A stretch of 63,249 nucleotides of DNA. Origin: Priapulus caudatus. Lineage: Eukaryota > Priapulida > Priapulimorpha > Priapulimorphida > Priapulidae. Location of the stretch: assembly GCF_000485595.1 (NCBI RefSeq), contig NW_014577666.1, positions 1,601 through 64,849 on the forward strand, read 5' to 3'. Below, piece by piece: positions 24,443 through 35,296 of this stretch. Made by a program: the position numbers and the translations under genes. A model generated the notes under the pieces. The model was not told the origin of the DNA, searched no databases, and saw only the letters and a program-made list of their open reading frames with translations. How positions within the stretch are numbered: position 1 is the first letter of the stretch; every line of letters starts with the position of its first letter.

Positions 24443-24503
24443 CACGTGTGCAGTGATCACGGGGCCAAACAAATGGTCATGTGAGAGAGAAAATGAACAT
24501 GTG
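24443..24503 (-). promoter_or_regulatory. E-box cluster next to USF start codon
   Basis: A perfect CACGTG (24443-24448) lies three bases upstream of the USF ATG, and CATGTG-type E-boxes lie at 24478-24483 and 24498-24503. AAGATGGCG, a YY1-like motif, follows at 24509-24517. CACGTG is the USF target, so the gene may regulate itself; the transcription start is not known. Confidence 0.5.
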
Positions 24504-24530
24504 ACACAAAGATGGCGATGTCGTCTTCTT

Positions 24531-24967
24531 CGATTACTAGCCTAGGCGTATGTATACATCAAAATTAATGCCAATATACAAACTACAACGTGCAAAATAA
24601 GCCTGTCTTTGCTAAGTGATATATAAATACCGTACTGTTACATTTTACACATTTATATAAAAATAACAATATTTGTTTGGACGATATATTTATGTATATC
24701 TCGAACTATATGTTGTGGAGATTTACACTAGTGTTTAGGTTGCCGCCATACCGCATATAGCATCATTACGTCATCGTGTACAAACGTGCGCAGGAGCTTT
24801 CATTCTACTGCTTTCGATTGTGTATCGCTCGTACAATAAAAGCGTACAAAAATGTACAAATAAATTGAAGAGCTTTTGTATAATCGTTTAATTTTCATAT
24901 ATTAGCACTGTCATCCGCAGCATTCGCGTTACACATTAAAAACTAAAACTAAAACATAATATTATAT
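24531..24967. other. Intergenic, upstream of USF, nothing recognised
   Basis: AT-rich DNA without a recognised gene or repeat end. Confidence 0.4.
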
Positions 24968-24968
24968 A

Positions 24969-25022
24969 ATATCAGGAGTAGATAATAGGGAATTCCCTAG
25001 CTATTATCTACTCTTGATAATA
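24969..25022. repeat. ATCAGGAGT palindrome
   Basis: ATATCAGGAGTAGATAATAG and its near-exact inverse CTATTATCTACTCTTGATA around a GGGAATTCCC centre. First of several elements sharing ATCAGGAGT tips. Confidence 0.85.
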
Positions 25023-25111
25023 TCGATCATGCATGGGGATCTCATGTATGCCTTCCAGATCGATCGCCACGATCACAATATAGATGGTTTTAATATGCAT
25101 GTTTTAGTTTC

Positions 25112-25211
25112 ATATATATCAGGAGTAGATAAAGGGAACTCCCCGTAGATAAGGAACATAGAGAAGGGGGGAGTAGATAAAGATTCCCTTTATCTACTCC
25201 TGATATATATA
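25112..25211. repeat. ATCAGGAGT palindrome with longer loop
   Basis: Left ATATATCAGGAGTAGATAAA and right TTTATCTACTCCTGATATAT are inverted, with a G-rich loop (GAGAAGGGGGGAGTAGATAA). Confidence 0.85.
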
Positions 25212-25270
25212 TTATGTGTGTGCGTGTGCGTGTGCGTGTGCGTGTGCGTGTGTGTGTGTGTGAATGCGCG
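25212..25270. repeat. GTGTGC microsatellite
   Basis: Repeated GTGTGC followed by TG dinucleotides, directly abutting the palindrome at 25112. Confidence 0.85.
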
Positions 25271-25894
25271 GGTGTGTCCATCTATAGAGACATGCTAACT
25301 AACACTGCATGCGGTTGCTAAAAATTTCATCATGCAGTGGAATTAGTATCATGCAGTTGGATGTTTACGTACACTTACATTTATGTACGTGCGTGCGGGC
25401 GTGCGCTGGTGTGTACAAGCGCACGTGCGTCCAAATATTGTTTGGTGGGTTGTCGAAATGCCATAAAAGATTGCTAGTTAGTCAACTATTTCCTGATATC
25501 GGGTGACGTGATTCCGCCTACCGCACACTCGCGGAACAAAGTCGCAACATGAAATTCTAGGAATTCATTTAATTAGAGATGCTACACATATATATATATT
25601 TATTTAAAATGAGTTATTGAAAAATTTAAAAACACATCAGGCAAATATAATTTATGAGAAAGCTTTTCACTGAAACCCAACTGCAACCGCGCATGACGTA
25701 CGTGAATGGATTGTCGTCTAGAAACAAATCGGGCAACGTCAGCGTTAATTTAGCTTAAATATTATGGCAAACGTTTGAAGGTATTATGTAACTTCGTAAA
25801 TCAACTTTGATCATTTGCGCCACCTGTGAGCGAGATATCAACGTGAGTTATTAAGCCCGGCTCACACGTGAGTAATTTGACTCAAGTGAAATGA

Positions 25895-25953
25895 TGCATG
25901 CGTTAAAATACTCAACGAAAATCCGCCGCACACGTGAGTATTTTGACGCATGC
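25895..25953. repeat. Inverted repeat with two CACACGTGAGTA boxes
   Basis: GCATGCGTTAAAATACTCA is the near-inverse of TGAGTATTTTGACGCATGC; CACACGTGAGTA occurs at about 25864 and 25931. A plausible cruciform; no function can be assigned. Confidence 0.6.
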
Positions 25954-25989
25954 ATAATTTTACTTAAGTAAAATGCGGAATATGCACCA

Positions 25990-26760
25990 CCTCCCCATTA
26001 CTACTGCTCCGTTGCAATAACGGATGCAAAAAGTGTCTACGGCAGGGACAGAACCAGGATTTCCTAATGGCAAGGTAATAAGGGCAAGGCAATAGGGGCA
26101 AGGTAGGGGGTAAAGGGGGTAAATAGTTTATTTTGCAAAAAGTTTGTGCGTGGGAGGGTGAGTGTAGAGCCTCAGTACACTCACGTACACATACACGCAC
26201 AGTCGCATTACCCTTATATTTATAGTTTTATAGCTGTAATAACTTCATAAAACAAAAAATGGAATAACACACCGGGAAAGTAATTTAGCTTTTAAAACTA
26301 ACGGAATTGGTAAAAATGACATTGAAAGAACCTAATATAAGTGTTCAGTGTATCTTTAATTAAAATTTTAAAGAATTTTTATATGAATCTAATAAAATTA
26401 ATGTAGTGCAGTTCAAAATAACGTAAATAAATTTGTGTAGCCATTCAAGCACCATTGATTACTGGTCTAAATAATTGTTATTGAAACTAATAATTACGCT
26501 TTACTGCAACGAATTTGTACATCCTTCTGGCGTCGCGTCGCGCAAATTCTTTCACAATAATCTCGTAGTTTAAAGAAATATCTTTGTCACTTTGTGTCTA
26601 GAGTATATGATCGAGAGCTAATGATATATTATGTTCATGCCCAACCGTACAAGTACGTAGGAAAGAAAGAACCCAATATCAAATGAGCCTGTAGCGCCAT
26701 CTAACGAGGGCAATCTTCAGTCAGACAGTCGGGTTAGTCAGTCATGGGGTCTGAGTGTGT
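25990..26760. other. Intergenic, nothing recognised
   Basis: AT-rich DNA; an open frame on the minus strand (25964-26200) is proline-rich noise from GGGGCAAGG repeats at 26075-26125. Confidence 0.4.
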
Positions 26761-26761
26761 T

Positions 26762-27150
26762 TTTAGCTCACCTTGACATCGTCAAGCTGAGCTATTGCCA
26801 TGGGTCGTCGTCCGTCGTACGTCCGTCCGTCCGTCCGTCCGTCCGTCCGTCCGTCAACACTTGGCTACGGTCAACGATAACTCAGGAACCGTTTGACCCA
26901 CATCTTTGAAATTGGGTATAGTTGTTACTGCTATGCTCCCATATTAAGCGTCCTATTTTGGAGCACGCCAGTCGACGTACTTTCGAGCCACGGCAATTTT
27001 TTGGCAAAAATGGGAATTGCCATTAGTCAGTTCAGGTTTAACGGATTTTGCTCATTTTTGGTATGTGAATGAATAAGGGCTAGGGTTTTAATATTTAACA
27101 TTTTTTTAATGCAAATTAGGTAGGGTTTGGCAATTATATAGCATATTATA
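26762..27150. repeat. AGCTCACCT-started dispersed repeat with GTCC microsatellite
   Basis: TTAGCTCACCTTGACATCGTC and the inverted GACGATGTCAAGGTGAGCT-like tip form a short hairpin, followed by (GTCC)n at 26818-26853 and CAACGATAACTCAGGAACCG. This layout is a common invertebrate repeat. It resembles the right end of the GCTCATCTGA elements in reverse but has a different body. The right boundary is unclear. Confidence 0.5.
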
Positions 27151-27436
27151 TAGACACGTAGTTAACAAACAGTCTGTGGTGTCACACTCGTCTGGTTCGT
27201 TTTACAATATTTCATTGACAATATCTTTAATGCAAAATTCCTGCTATAAACATATTATGATTTATACTATTATTATTATATTATTATTATGGATATAATG
27301 ATTTCTGCCCTAAGAAACATCAAAGCGGGATAGCGCCATCTACCGTCACAAATGTGATTCATTTTGGTTTATAAATTATTTATAATTTTATATATAATAT
27401 TATTTATTATTTTCACATAAAAAATTACACATAATT

Positions 27437-27472
27437 ATCAAGAGTATATAATGGGAGTTCTCCCATATATAC
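27437..27472. repeat. Weak ATCAAGAGT palindrome
   Basis: ATCAAGAGTATATAATGGGAG and CTCCCATATATACACT form an imperfect palindrome similar to the ATCAGGAGT group. Confidence 0.5.
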
Positions 27473-27593
27473 ACTTCGTTTCTTTAATGTACGTCGATGG
27501 TTGCTCAATTAAAACTGACTTCTTCTCACTCACTCATTTGTGTCCTTTTTTTGTGGTGAGCTTTCATTATATATCTATGCATGGTGTGAGGGA

Positions 27594-27930
<337 letters not shown>

Positions 27931-28323
27931 CTTTATTTAACGATGGAAAACGTGTTAGGTGCACACTGGCGCAGACAACAAATTGGAAAGTACAAATTTC
28001 AAGCCTAACGCCTAATTTCTGATAAATATGCCAAAAAACTCATACAGCGCGTTTAGGGCCCCCACAATAGTCTAAGATAATAGTTTGTTGACAATAAAAC
28101 AAAGGTTACATGAATATATAGCATGTATAAATGCACATTAGTAGAATGTAGTAACTATATCTATTCGTGTTCTCCTGATAATTGAATACATAACTTTTAA
28201 GTAGATATAGTCAGCCATACACGAGCGCCCTAGCTTTTATTGGTTGCCATGCGTCGCGATGTCACTTTAAATTGGGAAATTCCCACTTTTTTGTGCCATG
28301 CACAATTTTATGTGTACCTGTTG

Positions 28324-28681
28324 CAGGGGTAGAAATTAACTTTTGAACACGGGAGTCCAACGGACTGCCTACACTCAAAAAGAGGGAGTTTGCAGCAAAA
28401 TGAGGGAGTCCGCAGTCTGAGGTTCAAAATTAAAGATATTAACAATAACGCATGTGCTTATTTTTAAGATTCATGCGGTTGCACGTCTGTCAAATTTTCT
28501 TTGGATATTAGCTGAAAAAATACGGTATTGCCACAAGGCCGTGCTCTGGAACGAACTAGGTAGTAGGTAGTATGGCAGAATTTTCAGAGAGTTACACGGA
28601 CTCCTGCATATGTCAAATCAGTGAGTTCGACAGTAAATCTGGGCGTATTTGACTCCGGACTCCCGTTAATTTCGCACCCTA
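28324..28681. mobile_element. hAT-like miniature element
   Basis: CAGGGGTAGAAATTAAC and GTTAATTTCGCACCCT are near-inverted termini. The interior repeats a GGAGTCCG motif. No coding. Confidence 0.5.
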
Positions 28682-29057
28682 ATGTTGTTACGTTACTTTC
28701 ACAGCTATCTCAGATAGTAGGCCTACTATAGCCCTCTTTTGCTGTGCCTGTCACTGAGAGCTGTAGTACGAGAGAAATAGCTCCGTGATTCGAATAGATA
28801 TAGCGTGCGCGCAACTGCGCAACTGTTGTGACGCGCGTACGTGAGTGAGCAGCTTGATGCAAATGGCAGGAACTTAGAGTCATTTGGAGCTTGGTAAAGG
28901 AATGGGCGTGCAAGTTCTCTATTACCAGGAGTGTCGTAATATATAGACTTGCAGGCGGACTCTCAGTAAGGTCTAGTAAACGAACTTTGCGCAATCGATT
29001 TATATAGGACTATGTTTTAACTTTTAGTATGGTTTTAGGCCACATCTCAGAGTCCAA

Positions 29058-29797
29058 ACTCTACGACAGATGGCGCTCTCGCTCTGGCTTGGCTAGGGGC
29101 TTGGCTAGGGTCCCTCGCACACGTCCCTCGGCTTGGCACTTTGGCCTCTGCTTTGGCACCCTGAGTTGTACGAAGGGGGCGCTGCATGCAGTTTGCTCAG
29201 AGCCCTGTGCCCTGACCATCTTTGCTGACCATAGCCCTCACCAGACCCACCCTGACTGACTTGGTTGGTGTTCGAGTGACTCGAGTCACTGTATCCGACT
29301 ATCAGTGTATGAAGACTAGCTGAAACTCTGCACGGACATTACTTCGCTCAGTGTATCCGGTATGGGAACATAGATATATTTACCAAGAGTCCTTTTTAGA
29401 GACTCTATTATGGACTCTTGACATTGTTGTTGTTGTTATTCGTTTGACATCTATATGCTAGCTAGCTCTAGTACTATAGCCGGCTTACATTAACTGCCGC
29501 TGGCCAGCGGCAGTTAATGTAAGCGGGCTATAGTACTAGAGCTATATGCTATACGTTACACGCCAACGTATAGTGTTAAGCGAGAAGGGAACTTGTGGCT
29601 AGTAGTACTAGTAGTTTAGCAGATGGGGTCGTTGTCGCATCAGGTACTACAGTATAGATATGTACCCGAGGTAGTTTTAGGTTGTTTAGTATTATGTTTA
29701 TATTTTTATATGAGGTATGTTTAGGGTTTAGAGTTAGGGTTAAAGTTAGGGTTATAGGGTTAGGGTCAAACTCCACGACAGATGGCGCTCTCGCTCA
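29058..29797. repeat. Repeat-bounded region with central perfect palindrome
   Basis: ACGACAGATGGCGCTCTCGC occurs at about 29059 and again at about 29774. A long palindrome lies at 29461-29545 (TAGTACTATAGCCGGCTTAC, ATTAACTGCCGCTGGCCAGC and inverse). A TTAGGG-like stretch is at 29716-29764. The open frame at 29029-29259 was not recognised. Confidence 0.55.
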
Positions 29798-29856
29798 TGG
29801 GCTCAATCTACCACTGCCAGTGCCACAAGTAGATTTCGGTTACAATTTGTAACGCT

Positions 29857-31659
29857 TTTTAGCTCATCTGACATAGTCATTTGCAGCTTGTAGAATCGCA
29901 TGATCGTCCGTGCGTGCGTCCGGCCGTGCGTCCGTCAACAGTTGGGCACAAATCTTAACCGCTCGACGTACGGTCACGATATTCGGGACGTTGGGGGGAT
30001 CGTCAAAACGAGTTGGGATGTCAAAGCTGGGGATCAAAGGTTAAAGGTCAAGAGGTGTAAAAGAAGGGGGAACATTCCTTCCTTAACTTAAGATATAGGG
30101 ATGAAATGCAGAATTGCGGCACAAATCTAAACGGCTCGACCTAGGCTCGTGATAGTCGGTGTATAGCATCATGGTAGGAAAAGCCATCACTGTGCCAAAA
30201 TTGGAGGTCACAGGTCAAAGGTCAATGGGGCACAGGGCAGATTTTAGACATTTTCTGAGGACATGGTCTGACGGAACGATTGAAAAACTTTTTTGTTTCA
30301 GCGGTAACCTAGCATTTTTATGGCTTTATTGAAATGACCATGAAATGTACTTTCTGCTGACATGCGAAGAGTAAGTGTCAGATAACCTTTTAACCCTCAA
30401 GAGGAGCCCTGGTTAAACATGGATTTGTTGACTGTTAACAAAAGACTGAAATGCTTTTGCTCTTGTGGATGTGAGGCTACAGTTTCACAGTTCAAATTCC
30501 AAGGCAAATGTTTGTTGAACAAGGTTTACGCTCCTTAAATCATATTATTTTCTAAAGCAGTCTGTATTAGCACCCTGAGTAGCACCCTGTAATAGCACAC
30601 TGTAATGAACCCTGAATGCTCGCGTGTGTAGGCAAAAACATAGGGGCAGCCCATTACGCATGCATGGGGGTGAACTGGCACTATTCTAATCATAATTATT
30701 GCCTGGCAACCTGCAATGCAGATGTGTTAACTCACAGCTGAGCGAAATTCTCGCCTGCCTGAATATACTTGGATTTCAGCAACTCAATGGAGTGAGGTTA
30801 TCACNNNNNNNNNNATTTCCTCGAGCGATTTCAAAATTCGCGGCGATCGGGCGATAAAAATCGCTCGTGTGCCCCTACCATTAACAAAGGACTGAACTGC
30901 TTTTGCTATTGGGGATGTGAGGCTACAGTTGCACAGTTCAATTGCAAAGGCAAATGTTTGTTGAACAAGGTTTACGCTCCTTAAATCATATTATTTTCTA
31001 AAGCAGTCTGTATTAGCACCCTGAGTAGCACCCTGTAATAGCACACTGTAATGAACCCTGAATGCTCGCGTGTGTAGGCAAAAACATGGGGGCAGCCCAT
31101 TACGCATGCATGGGGGTGAACTGGCACTATTCTAATCATAATTATTGCCTGGCAACCTGCAATGCAGATGTGTTAACTCACAGCTGAGCGAAATTCTCGC
31201 CTGCCTGAATATACTTGGATTTCAGCAACTCAATGGAGTGAGGTTATCACGCACGAAGGGTGATGCCATCTTTGATTATTGATGACACTTGCACGCGCCA
31301 TCTCTCAGCAACTGCTTTTGCTATTAGAGCCCCTTCCACCCGCCCCCTCTCCCCACTCTCCTTCCACCACCACCACTACGCTCGCGCTCGACGCATATCC
31401 ATGATAACATGTTAATTATTGCGAAGTCAACTTAAATATTGCGAAGTCATTAAAGTTACACAGCTGTATCTTTATTAGTATACTACCGGTATATAGCAAA
31501 GCCTAGCTATCATAGATTTTAGATCTGTATTAGTAGTATCCTAGATATATGCTCTGAGCGCGAACGCGGTGATGGGAGGGTGCTCTTCATTCGTTTGCCA
31601 GTGAGTTTAGCATCAGATCACCTGCCGTCAGGTGAGCGCTGTCGCTCTGCGGCACTTGT
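29857..31659 (-). mobile_element. GCTCATCTGA-ended element, copy A6, with assembly gap
   Basis: Read on the minus strand it runs from ACAAGTGCCGCAGAGCGACA to AGATGAGCTAAAA. The left half matches A3. About 370 bases (30434-30804) are repeated at 30881-31250 on either side of a run of ten Ns, so the tandem copy may be an assembly artefact. Confidence 0.75.
30805..30814. other. Assembly gap (10 N)
   Basis: Ten unknown bases flanked by direct duplicates of about 370 bases; the true structure is uncertain. Confidence 0.95.
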
Positions 31660-32488
31660 TTACTACAAGTTTTACAGCAGGCACGTTACTCGTATCCTAT
31701 GTAATAAGATTTGGACTAATAAAAGTTGCAAAGATATTAATAGTATGCGGATTGTGCGCCCATTTACCTCTTTCAAATCATACGCTGTTAACAAATCTCC
31801 ATTCGCTGGATTTCCCCCGAGCTCCGCCCACTTTAAAAATAGTGCTAGCATTGTGGCAGTGGTATATTGAGTGTGCGAAGGGGCACTGCATGCAGTTTGG
31901 GTTAGGGTTAGTGTTAGGGTTAGGGTACACTTCTGTAGTACAAGTCTGGTACACTTTGTGTATACATATATTGTAACGCTGAATTAAGAGTTCATGTAGA
32001 ATGATGTAGAAACAGATGCAAACTTGTGTGGTAAACGGTACAATCTTTAATATTCATGCTCACTGTGTCGTCACATCGCACAACGAGACAAAGACACGCG
32101 CACACGCGCGACCGCGCGTCCTCTCGCGACCAGCACTAGACCCAATCTCCCCTCAAACTCTACTATCCCCCAAAAACTCCTACAAACATCCTGCCCGCAC
32201 ATGTACCCGTTCTCAGAGACTAAGCCCTACCCCAATTTCACACCTACTCTCGAAACGGCCTAACCTAACCCTGCTTATCCAACCCCTGTAACATCAATGT
32301 AGCCAATCTGGTTGAGCGACGCTGTCTAGCTGAACTATATGGCTAAAACAACTACCAGTCTATCTCCACTCAACTAATTCATGTACGCGTATAATAGACG
32401 TCGTTACAATATGTACCTCGGGTACATATCTCTGTAGTACCTGATACGACAATGACCCCTTGAGCGCTAGTACATGTGAGCTAGCTAT
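31660..32488. other. Intergenic, nothing recognised
   Basis: Open frames at 31580-31870, 31632-31976 and 32016-32291 show no domain; the last is a TCC/CCC-rich stretch. A short TTAGGG run is at 31902-31926. Confidence 0.4.
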
Positions 32489-32577
32489 GACTTAGCTCCA
32501 AGAAACGGTATTGCTAGGGTTAGAATACCGACGTTAGTATGTGTATATTGACGTTAGTCACACAGCCTGGTCGGGTT
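32489..32577 (+). repeat. Dispersed repeat CAAGAAACGGTATTGCTAGGG
   Basis: GAAACGGTATTGCTAGGGTT, then ATTGACGTTAGTCACACAGC, match 58309-58400 in the same orientation, and the first part is inverted at 23552-23585. Confidence 0.75.
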
Positions 32578-32627
32578 AGCTATGACTATGACTATGACTG
32601 AGTGTATCAAGAGTGAATAAAAACAAG

Positions 32628-32855
32628 GCTGTGGCTACGGGTACGGCAGCCGTATCTTAGTGTCTCGAGGCTGGAGGTACGGCAGTCCATTCGCTTTCAT
32701 ACTTAACGAGACAAAGATGGCGGCGGGCGGCGGAACGCCTTGGGAAATAAATTTACGATTTGAGAGTTTAGATGAGCTAGAACCCTAACCCTAACCCTAA
32801 CGCCAAAAAGGGGCTTTAACGAATGACGGCTGCCGTACCTCCAGCCACTGCGTAA
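32628..32855 (+). repeat. GGCTGGAGGTACGG element with TTAGGG run, copy 1
   Basis: GTGGCTACGGGTACGGCAGC at one end and CCGTACCTCCAGCCACTG at the other are related inverted ends. The interior holds ACAAAGATGGCGGC, TTTGAGAGTTTAGATGAGCT and CCCTAACCCTAACCCTAAC. It is the inverse of the copy at 57289-57572. Confidence 0.8.
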
Positions 32856-32982
32856 AAACAAATGTATTTGAGTGTATTTGCACCAAGTTTTTGTTTTTAT
32901 TTTATATTCACTCCTGAACCAACTTCAAAGTATAAGAATTTATATATATTTTTATATATTTTATGAATATTGTGTTCATGGT

Positions 32983-33793
32983 ATAATCCCGGGGGTGGGG
33001 GCACTCACCCCGGCCAACATTATACATGTGTCTAAACCATTGGTCTAAACAGACTAACAGAGGAATTACTCCGACCTGTGATTGGAGGATAAAAATAGAC
33101 CCTGCCCACTCCCGCCGCATACGCTATTATGCTATATGACTGGTAGGAACGTGTACTAACTATCATATGGAGCGAACGATTTGAGTTACATTTCTATAAA
33201 TTCTAGCTATTATAGACACATGTCTTAGCCTTAATCTCTGTAAATTTTGAGTCTATTGAAGCGCGATTAGTCTAATTAATTAGCAAATATGCACGCGCGG
33301 CTATGACCGGTGAAACGAAACGTCACGAATTCTATTTTTATCCTCCACTCACAGGTCGGAGCAATTCCTCTGTTTAGACGCATGTCACATTATGGTAGGT
33401 ATGTGCCACTGCAAAGTCAAAAATGGGGGGCTCTAGAACTAACTCAGACCTGAAAATGGGGGTCTCTGGAACTAATGTTTGTTGAATGTGGGATGCTCTG
33501 GAACTGGCTATATGTTCGATCCATCCATCCATATGCGCATGCGTTGCATGCATGCCTTCACGGCCTGGCTTCAACGTATTCCGAAGTACGATGCACTGGA
33601 ACGGAAATAGGGTCTCCGGTACGGCAAAAATGTAAGATCTGCATGCTAACTAAACTTGTGATGCTCTGGAACGAGATGTTCTTAAAAATGCGATGCACTG
33701 GAATGGAAGTTTAGGGTTAAAATGGGGGTCTCTCCCGTAGCACATGCCTACCATGCAATATATATGGAGTGCCCCCCACCCCCGGGGGTATAA
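32983..33793. mobile_element. CCCGGGGG-ended element with nested insertion
   Basis: ATAATCCCGGGGGTGGGGGC and GCCCCCCACCCCCGGGGGTA are inverted termini. Between about 33420 and 33730 a degenerate GATGCTCTGGAACTGG unit recurs. The element at 33026-33385 lies inside it. Confidence 0.65.
33026..33385. mobile_element. Inverted-repeat element with AGAGGAATT tips
   Basis: The left arm (CAGAGGAATTACTCCGACCT, GGAGGATAAAAATAGA) is the inverse of the right arm ending near 33385. A single arm recurs at 54735-54790. The interior is AT-rich and non-coding. Confidence 0.75.
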
Positions 33794-33917
33794 TATACCT
33801 ATATATATACTATATGGTTCTTCGTGTGTGCACTTTGCTCCTACCTCCTACTAATGCAATGATAGCTAGATAGCAGCAAGAGCGTATAAAGAAGGAGAGC
33901 GTACAACGGTGAAATGC

Positions 33918-34552
33918 TGAAACCATGTTGCAGCATTAGTCTAATTAATAAACTTTTCTCGTTTTATTTTGACAATTCTTTGCAGTATTATTGATCAGCT
34001 GTCCTACCTTGTTAATATAAAACAAACCGCATGTCCCTACGATGAGATAATGAGCGGCGAAAATCTGGTATTTTCGCCGAAAACCGACTCGAGATCACAG
34101 TTTACTGTGACTGTCTCTCGCTTTGAGATAACTTAGGGAAACCTCGCGTGTTTCCGTCAATGATTGACAAATGGAATGAATGACGTCAGTTATTGATTGC
34201 CATAGTGATGACCCCCACCTGTGCCCACCTCACGCTGGATGTATAGTAAACTCTGTAGTACTGACGTGAGTCAGCGCTACCATGGCACTACACAGCGGCG
34301 ACCGGAAGCAATACACTGCCCACAAAGCGAGAGAGGGTCGCAGTAAACAGTGATCTCCAGTCGGTTTTCGGCAAAAATACCAGATTTTCACCGCTCATTA
34401 TCTCAGCGTAGGAGCATCGTAGGGACAAGCGGTTTGTTTGATATAATTAGCAAGGTAGGACGGCTGGTCAATAATACCGCAAAGAATCGTCAAAATAAAA
34501 CGGGCAAAGTTTCTTAATTAGACTAATACTGCAACATGGTTTCAGCAGTCAC
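33918..34552. mobile_element. Long foldback element
   Basis: Arms of about 250 bases: left starts GCTGAAACCATGTTGCAGCA and right ends TGCAACATGGTTTCAGCA. Both arms include CGCATGTCCCTACGATG or its counterpart GCATCGTAGGGACAAGCGG and GGTATTTTCGCCGAAAACC. Inner parts match the foldback at 44521-45332. Confidence 0.85.
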
Positions 34553-35224
34553 TGCTTTTAAAGTTATTGTGCTTTTGTAATTAACTTGTATGAAAACGAC
34601 ATCGGTGCTGTAGCAGTAGCACAAATGAAATATAGGCAGCACCAGAAACAGCAACAGTAGCAGTAACAGAAGTTTTGCACCAGTTACACCAGCAGCTCAG
34701 TATTAGCAGCAGAACAGGCACTGTTTTATAACAAGCTAAAGAATGGTGAACAAGTTTGCATTTTTATTGTTAGTGGTGTTTTGCAAAATGCACATGAGAA
34801 TTAATGTTATCATTTTTCACAGAATCAGCTAGTGATTTTTCACCCCCTAATTAGGCATAATATATGATTTCAATTTCATGCACATATCTTTACTCGTAGA
34901 GGTAGATCTAGTCATAATGGTACTGAGGCTGTGTCTAACAAGGCATCCTTTTATGCTGACATTGCAGGCAAAGGAAACCATGCAAGCAGCTAAATGACTA
35001 TGGCTACACTCTGCAACTGAAGTCCACCACATTTATTGAATGTGAAACATCATGTCTGTCTAAAGAGAGGAAAATCAGTTTCCCAGGCGATGTGCATTAT
35101 TTGCATAACAGAGGGGTAATTGGACCTATAAGCTATTGCAATGGCTACATCAGCCTGGCAAACGTTGAACCAACTTTTCCACAGTCTCTCTGCCATCTCA
35201 ATAATGACAATGGCACGATGGTGA
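34553..35224. other. Region upstream of IkB-like gene
   Basis: A CAG-rich segment (34600-34720) and no recognised exon. Promoter or 5' UTR sequence is expected here, but no TATA box or clear motif was identified. Confidence 0.4.
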
Positions 35225-35296
35225 CTGCATGTTGATGCAGCTGTAGTTTGTGAGGCAGAGATTTTGCATGAAGACATTTGTGATACTGATCACCTG

